NCBI GenBank assembly: GCA_030789695.1
Contig: CM061138.1
Location: forward strand, 12,534,214-12,598,213
Reading direction: 5' to 3'
Origin: Scilla litardierei
Taxonomy: Eukaryota > Streptophyta > Magnoliopsida > Asparagales > Asparagaceae
DNA length: 64,000 nt
The position numbers and the translations under genes were made by a program. The notes below the pieces were generated by a model, which did not search any database, was not told the origin of the DNA, and was given only the letters and a program-made list of their open reading frames with translations. Position 1 is the stretch's first letter. Each line of letters opens with the position of its first letter. Positions 48,601 through 57,600 of this stretch are shown here, one piece after another.

Positions 48601-51600
48601 GATTCTTACCTAACAACTTCAACTCATGGTTTTACCCAGAGTGATATGATGGATCTATTGGGATCAGATCTGCCTGTTGAGGGTGAGAATGGGATGGAAT
48701 TTGCTTGGTCTGATGGGATACTTCTCCAGGTTGAGTTCTTATCGTCTTTTGTTGATCAACCTCTCAGTAAAGTTAGAAGCTCAACCTGAGTTGTACTTGG
48801 TTACTTTTGTGCAGGCACTGAAGGATGGGAGCTGGGTTCTATTAGATGAACTCAATCTTGCTCCTCAGTCTGTTTTGGAGGCATCTACACTATGCTTTCT
48901 GTTTTCCTTTTTGTTCTCTTTCTTTATTCAGCTGACTTCGTTTTTGACAAACACATGACATCCGAATTGCAGGGTTTGAATGCTATACTTGACCACCGTG
49001 CTGAGGTCTATATTCCTGAACTTGGGTTGACCTATAAATGTCCCCCATCCTTTAGAGTTTTTGCATGTCAGAATCCATCTTCTCAGGGTGGCGGGAGGAA
49101 AGGTCTTCCAAAGTCATTCCTCAATCGCTTCACTAAGGTTGGCCAAGTTATAATTAGCATTTCTGACCCTGGGGAAAATTGACAAATAAGATTTATCCTT
49201 TTCTTTCGTTTGGCAAAATGCTTAGTGTGTCATTCATATGTTTCTATTTCCAGGTTTACGTGGATGAGTTATCTGTCAATGATTATCTTTTCATCTGTCA
49301 GTCACGGCACCGTTCAATACCAACATCAGTTCTATCTAAGCTGATTTTGTTTAACAACCGCCTTTATGAGGATACCATGGTATTTAACAAGTTTGGTCAG
49401 GAAGGTTCTCCCTGGGAGTTCAATCTGCGCGATGTCATCCGGTCATGCCAAATAATAGAGGGTACAGTTCTTGTTCTTATAAATAAAATTCTTTAGTTTT
49501 CATTATAAATTAATGTTTAACCTAGTTACAATCTGGCTTGCAAGTAGTACTGTCAACAAATTTTCATTTTATGTTGCTGAGTTTATTATTATGATTATGA
49601 CATTGATTATTTTGACTTGAAGGTGCGCCTGAACGTACAAAGATGGACAGCTTTTTAAACATTGTTTACCTTCAGAGGATGCGTACTGCTAATGACCGCA
49701 AAGAAGTTATGAAGCTTTATGAAGAAGTTTTTGGGGTACAGCCCTCGATAGTTGAGTCCCCAGAACTTCATATCAGTCCCAAGAACGTGATTGTAGGAAG
49801 TGCATGTGTTCAAAGAAACCATTTTCAGCCTCAAAAATCTTTGAAACATCAGCTTCACTTGCTCCCTGGATTTTGTCACATCTTGGAAGCTATTGCTCAG
49901 TGTGTACAGAAACAGTGGTTGTGTATTTTAGTTGGCCCACCTTCATCAGGAAAGACGTCTCTGATTCGGTTACTTGCTCAGCTCACAGGGAACACATTGA
50001 TTGAGTTGAATCTTTCTTCCGGAACTGATGTTTCAGAGTTACTTGGATGCTTTGAGCAGTATAATTCATTTCGCATATTTAGAGAGGTGATATCACAACT
50101 TGAACATTATATTGATGAGTATTTTTCTCTACAGTTGGAATTAAGCTGGAGGGATTTGATTAATGAAAGGAAAAGTTTGTTCACCAGATGGTTTGCTTTC
50201 TTGACATCCAGTAACTACAACTCTTCTATGTCTACCTCTTCTTTTGCATTGTCATGGAATAATGGATCCTGCAGATCACTTAGCCCATTAATTGAGATTC
50301 TTGAAGCGCTGAAGGATGACATGGAAAAGTTCAACTTGCCGGTCTCTTGGTCATGCACTGACCTGAACCGAATGTTAAATACTGTTTTGGACTTGCTGCA
50401 GAACAAAAAGATACTACAACCTGCAAAATTTGAATGGGTAGCTGGAGATCTGATCAAGGCCATTGAGCATGGTGACTGGGTTGTTTTAGACAATGCCAAT
50501 CTTTGCAATCCCACGGTTTGTTGATCACCCTTTTTTGGATATACTCTAAACCTACTATTTTCATGCTTCACCCCTTAGTGTACACCGAGTTCTTTTCTAA
50601 GTAGTTAATAATTTAGAATATTGCATTTTTTACTTGCAGGTTCTTGATAGGATCAACTGCTTGGTTGAACAAGATGGATCTATTACAGTTAATGAACGTG
50701 GGCTTGTTGATGGGAAGCCTGTGAAACTTGTTGCTCATCCTAAATTTCGAATGTTCCTCACTATGGATGCAAAGAATGGTGAAGTTTCAAGAGCAATGAG
50801 AAACAGAGGGTTAGAGATATATATGATGAATCCATACTGGTTTGCTGAGACAAAATATACTGGTTTTGACAACAGTGAGATAGATGATGTAAAGAGGTTC
50901 CTTGTTCTTTCTGGTATACCTTTCAACCGGTTGATTTTGGTAGTGAGTGAAGCCCATATGTATGCAAAGAATGCAGGATCACGTCTAGGTGTGCGCATTA
51001 CTCTACTGGAGCTCAGCCGTTGGATTCAGCTATTCCAGCAGCTTCTGATGAATGGCAATCAGCCTGGTTGGAGTCTTCAATTAAGCTGGGAGCACACATA
51101 CCTATCTTCATTGGGAGAAGTTGAAGGAAGGGACATAATTGAACAAGCAAAAGTGTCATGTTTGTCTGATACCCAGTGGGATAAATCAGATGCACCATTA
51201 TTATGTTCCTTGTCATTGCCAGGGGGATGGCCATCACCAAATTCAGTTAGAGATATAGTATGCTACTCAAAAGAGGCATGCATAAGACAGAATTGTGTCT
51301 ATTTGGAATTTCTTGGTTCTCAATGCGCATCTTATAAATTAAATGTTTCCCAAAATGGTTCTTTCTTATCGGATAAGTATATGAATGTGAGTCCATCTTT
51401 ATTGCCAGTAAATACAGTACATCATCTTCTGTTCCCAAATACCCCCTTTTCACAGAAGCTTGCAGAATATGACGTGGCTTTGATCAACAAGATGCTATTT
51501 TTCGCTGCAAATTGGACGCTTGAACAGGCAACTGAAGAGGATTTCCCTCTTTATGCCCGATGGTTCGCGTGGTTTAATATGAAATTGCAGCCATATTGTT

Positions 51601-54600
51601 ACTTTTTTGAATCATTCTTGAAAATTCTTGATGAAGAACGGGGCCATCCCATTTGGATTTGCGTTTTAAATTGTCGGAAAAATATAATATCTCATCTTAA
51701 AATAGATGTGCATGAACCACCCATTCCGTTGCTTTCAGCAAAGTTGGTTGAGTTGGCTGGTACAGATGGGTCGCTGTCAAAATTGAAGAAGCTGCTGGAC
51801 ACTGCCATACAATGTGTGCATTTATTGCGATTTACTTGCCAGCAATGGAAAGCTGAATCTGATTATGCAAAAGATGGAGAAGTATTCATGTCTTCAATAT
51901 TGCCAGTGCTGAAATCTCTAAGATGTTTGGAATGTGAGGTACTTAGAGTAGTTGCAGAATCACGAAAACTTGTACATACCTACTCAAATCTGCTTGAACA
52001 TCATATATTACTTTGGAAAAGCTTTACGTCATCTAAATTTGAACTATTGTCATTACATTGGCGTTGGCTTAAAAAAGAAGCACTGAGGCTGCAGTCTAGA
52101 TTCCCAGAAGCAGTGGGTGCTTTACTGGTAAGTTGACATACATATTTGGTTCTTACAGTGTAACATGCTTTCCTAGAAGAGTTCACAGCTGACGATGATG
52201 TTGATGCAGAGGGAGGGACTAAACCTCAAGAATATTCCTGGTTGCACTATCCACAAAGATACACCTGCATTATGGCTCCATGGAGGCCATCCATTTATGC
52301 CGTGCTCTGCAGACATATTTTACAAAATGATGCAACTGTTTAGATTCTGTGATGAAATCTGGCCTGGGTCAAAGACTGGAACAGTTAGGGGTATGGTTAT
52401 TGGTCTTTCATTGTGTAGTCATTTTCTCCCATAAGATTTTTATAGGGTAACATCATAACTGGTTCATGTTTTTTAGATAATACTGTAGAGTTGGGGGATG
52501 TTCTATCGGCTAGTACTGAACTTCGGCAAATATCAATGCAAGGTAACTATTTTGTTGTGACATTTTCTTACCCTATCCAATTGTGGTTGGAAATTTTATA
52601 GATCCTTTTTGGGTTATTCTCAATTTCCTTGCATTCGGATGAGATGCCCATGAAGAGTTGTTTTCAAGTATATTCTTAAAGGCACATATCGGGAAGTCTT
52701 AGTTTAAACCAAATAGACAGATTGCTTGGAGGCAGGTATTTATTTGCAGAAATCTAATAATGCCTTAAATGTTGCATCAATCTAATAATGCCTTAAATGT
52801 TATTGGGTACTGCAAGATAATGAGTTTTGATGAAAGGGTTTTGTTTCACATGACAATTCTGGCATGAAAGTTACTTAGAAAGGGGAATACATAGCAAATT
52901 AATTTTACCTAAGGATGAGAATAATGAAGTCTATGAAGTTCTAGCTTAATTCATTCCCAGCAGCTTTATCATATAATTTTGTTACTTGAAATCTTAATTT
53001 TACCTAGCCATCTTTGACATATTAGTGTGCAGTGATTTGGGTTTTCTGTAACAACGTGGAAAATTTTATGGTTATTCAATGGTTTTGGGAATGATTATGA
53101 CTTCTCTTAGTTTGTGATCATCTTAAAAGTCTTATATCTTATACCTGAACCATGTAAACCTTAAGATATTGGCACTGGATTTCCATGTATTTAATATTTT
53201 TCATTTCATATATCCACTGGAAAAATTGCAAGGAATACCAGCTTTCGACATCTCAGATTGATTCTTGATAGAAGTAGCAGTTCTAGACTTCTAGTACTAA
53301 TAAGAGTACTCTATTTGTTAGAAACAACATATCTTTTCCAATTCCTGCCTAAGATTATTTGGACTGTGTTGAACAAATTAGAACGAAGAACAACACACAA
53401 ATTAATTGATAGTTTTACTACCCTTATAAATATCACATTATATCAATGAGAATTACAAAGAAGAGATACTTTTATTAACTTTTATCATCTAATTTTCACA
53501 ATACACTAGTAATCTCTTGACACCTAAGAGCAAATTAGCTCAACTACTCCACTGTAAGAAATTACTTTCTTTTCCCTTGCATATCTCCTCGTTTTTCAAT
53601 AACAGCTGACCTTGCTTTATAGCCTTAGCTTTCTTGATTTTTCATTTCTCAAATCCTAATTTTGTTAGAACCTAACCTTTCTCAATAAGCTTATCCTACT
53701 CACATTAGAGACTCTAGCTCAATTCTAACATGGATTTTTGTTGCAATTGGAATTCTTTTCATTTTTAAACTGGATCTGAATAGCCTGGCATACGTGACTT
53801 ATTTGTGTTGTAACTTCTTCATCCGTTATCTGATTCGTTTAATCTTGGAACTTGGTGGAAAACTGATGATTTGAACTTACCAGCGGAACCTGGCTCATCT
53901 CTAGATTCCAAACACCAGCAACTCTGCGAAGTTGGCCCTTCTATGCAAAGTTGGTCCATGACCTGGTCATGGATACATCTGCCACTTTTACTCCAATACT
54001 TACTGCTACTGTTTCTTCATCTTATACGACTACCATTATTGCCGCCACTACTTTTTACAACTGCTGCTAAAACTGTTATCATATTTCTAATGCTAATCAC
54101 CTGTCCTTCTGCTATATATGATTTGGTGATTGAAGTCTGCAATTTCATTTCAAGGTATTCTGAAGTGTTCTATACTTCTATTTAATAAATGCGAATGGCT
54201 CTTCTCTTGTTGAACTGAAGACCATGTAATTATTCTTTTTCCATTGTAAGACTAGATATGTCATGTTGATGCAACAGGATAGTTATTCTTCTGTTGTTCT
54301 TCATGTTGTCTAATTGAGCAAACGCTAGAACCAGTAATTTAAAGCATAGCCATTTTAGAAATCATTTTGCACTGCAGTGTAATCAATTCAGGTTGCAAGT
54401 GCCACTGTAGCACTACGACAAAACCAGTTAGTAGTAGAAAAGATGTACAGTGTTCAAATCCCGCTTACTCAAGGTTATGGTCATAAGGAGAAAAATAAGT
54501 GGGGAAAAAGAAAAGGGAAAGTTGGTTCATGTCATATGGTTCGTTCGAACCATATCTCTTATCTGATGGAATCCAGTCAATTCCTACTTACAACCAGAAT

Positions 54601-57600
54601 CATTATGTAAGTTCCTAAAAAATAATACAGGGTTGTACAACATTTGTCCATTTTAATTTTCATTATACTGTTTATATGCATAACATGCTTCTCTTCGTTT
54701 GGTTATGGCACTATTCTTAGTGATCTAACTATACTTCTAATGGGTGATAATATGTCAGAATGGCAGTTACTTGATCTCCTGTTTCATCTTATCTACGTCA
54801 TAATACCTTTAAAGGCTTTGCTGCTTTCATTGTCTTTCATTATTGCCTACTAATTAATTATTTTTTCTCTGTTAATTAGCTCTTTGCATGTTATCATGTA
54901 CTACAACAAAAGGTGATCAAGATGCTGCTGACATTGTGCACCAGTTGGAGGATTTATATCAGGTTCATAATCATCATGATCATTGGGCTTTTGTTGTATA
55001 TCCATTCAATAGTTACACTTCTTACATATATACATATATCTGTTTTTTCAGACTCTCTTGACAAAGTACAAACATGAAAAAGAAAACCTTCAGCTGATCT
55101 TCCTATCTACAGAAAACTCAAGCACTCGTACAGAGGAATATTTAGATACCACCTGCTGTTCTTTCTCTGCTGAGATTTTATGTTCGCAATCGGGTTTTGA
55201 TAGTTGGATAGTTACCCTTCCTATGTTTGACCAGAAAAGTTTGTTCCTGGATATTAAGTTACTCCAGAAATTATCAAAGAGTGTGTTGGTTAATCCAGAT
55301 GAAGCCTATCAGGTTGGTATTTGATTTAATGTTGACCGAACTTGCACAACCATTTTTTGACAGCAAAATTTCAGGCGTATTCTTCTTAGCTAGTTAGCTT
55401 TCTTTGATGATTTTTTATAGGGATTCATTCCAATATCTATTTTTGTGATTATTTGTGTCGCACAAAGAAATATCCTGTCACATTAACATACTTTTGAAAT
55501 AAGCCTATGGTATGCTGTGCGTGCCATTGGATATAATCATCACCATCAAACATTATCAGCAAACATTCTTTTTGAGTAAACATTCAAATCTGAATCCACT
55601 ATCGCACATAGTTCTTATAAATACCATCGTGATGGAACACAGGTTATGAAGACACAATTCTTTCCATACCTCTAGCAAATCTTTTTTAGTGCTAGAGCGG
55701 GCAATGTCGTTAAACGTGTCAGAAAAGTTACCTGATTATCCTTACGGTTCAAGCATGTCAAGTTATGAAGCAATATGTGGAATTATCATGGAATAAACTC
55801 ACATTTTTAGCAGTAAATGCAATTGAAAAGGTCAAAATATATATAGGGAATGAGTTTCCTCCATGTGTGCAATGTGTCCTATGCATTTTTTCTTATTACA
55901 TATCTCTATCTGGTAATGGCAGGTTTTGTTGGAGACTTCCAGTTTACTGCAGGACATTTTAGATTATTCTTTGAGTTGGTCATCAAGGTCGCCTGCCGAC
56001 TTTTCTCCACACCAGACGATCTTATGGTTTCTAGATGCTTGGAATTCGGTAGATTCTGGTCTGTACATTAGTGACACACCTGGTTTACTTTGTTAGCTTG
56101 AATTCATTATTTGCAGACTATTAGAGAGTTTTCTTATTTGTATCATCTATCATTGGGCAGTTCACGCAAAAATTTCAAGTTTACTTCTTGAGATGTGGTT
56201 CAAATGGCACTCTTCTTTGTGGCGTTGCTGTTCCGGGATACTCCAGGTATCAGAAGTTTAATATTTTTACAATCCTTCTTAGAATTTTGATATCTTGACA
56301 CAACTACTATTTCATATCTACAGACATTCTCTCCGAGTAACTGGAATGCATCATGCCATATAATGCATCTATCAAGAACAGCAATTCTCAACAAGATTCT
56401 GTGAGTTTTGATGCACTCTATAATCTATTTTTTTATCTTTCTTCCAATTGCTGTTGTTCAGAGTGCTTTAATTGTCCATTTTTCTTGTTTGTCTAATGTT
56501 CTAAATTTCTAATATCCATTGGCCACCACCTTATTATGAATCTATGCTACATGAAGATTTAATTTCGTAATTGGTGAAAAATTCAAATTTTCTTACCTTT
56601 TGGATTTATTTTTATTTAGGTAATTTATTGCTTTGGTTGATGTGAAAAGACTATGTAGAATTGGCAGTTATGTGGTATTCTTTTCTTAGATGAAATTTTC
56701 TTCACCTCTTCCAGTGAAGGTACCTTTTCCATTAAGGATTATGATATGCAATGCTTGAAGCTTAGAGTTGTGTCCAGAGGTCTTTGGCAAGATGTTTCAT
56801 TACAGTGGAATTTGGTTCATGGTCTTTTGTCTGTTGCTGATGCTCTCTTTAAACAGGTAATCAGTAATCGATTTGATATCTTGTGCATCATTGCTATGGT
56901 TTTATTGGTATTTTAATTGTAACCTTGACTTTCTGGGCAACAGATAATATTTGTGCATAGGAAGTTTTTTAATGAAGATGCATTTGGCAAGATAAAGTCG
57001 ACTCTTTATCAACTTACGACAAATGGTGCCTCTGTAAGTGTGCTTCCTTGAGCAATTTTGTGAAGAGATGTGATAATAATTGTCTTGTTTTCTTGTTGTT
57101 ATTTACATTATGGGTGTGTAGATGGCTATACTTACTGATGGTCGTTACTCTTAAGTTTGATTCTTTTGGAGAAGAACATTCTTGAGATCTTGTATTTTTT
57201 TTCTTTTTCTGGGCAAAGTTTGTGGGGCGGGATTCATGGGAGTTTCACATTTGTTCTTGAAAGTATCCAACTCTACCATTGGAACTTCTCATGAGGCTTC
57301 TCATGAATTTTTCATCTTTATTTTTGGCATGTTATACAGAACATCTTAGGTGGATTTTTTAAAAGCTATATTTCAGACTTGGACCTAGTCTTTATCTATT
57401 TTGCTTCAAGGTAACTTTGTATATGTCCAATGCAGCAAAAGGAGATACAAATTTTGAAGGAACTCATCTTATCATCAAGGCACAACATTTTGACCTCCCT
57501 AGTGGATCCTGTTATAGAAGCTCTGCTTGAAGAACTATACATGGAACAACAGACAAGTGGTATGCTATATTTGTAACTGCATTTTTATGTCAACACTGGG

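Noticed and set aside
54440..54480. tRNA B-box-like GTTCAAATCCCGC suggesting a SINE
   Set aside because: No A-box at the right distance, no tRNA-like fold, no poly-A or target duplication.
56049..56058. Earlier GT donor for MDN1 exon 39
   Set aside because: Splicing at 56048 puts exon 40 out of the conserved [11 protein letters not shown] frame; the donor at 56059 restores it.
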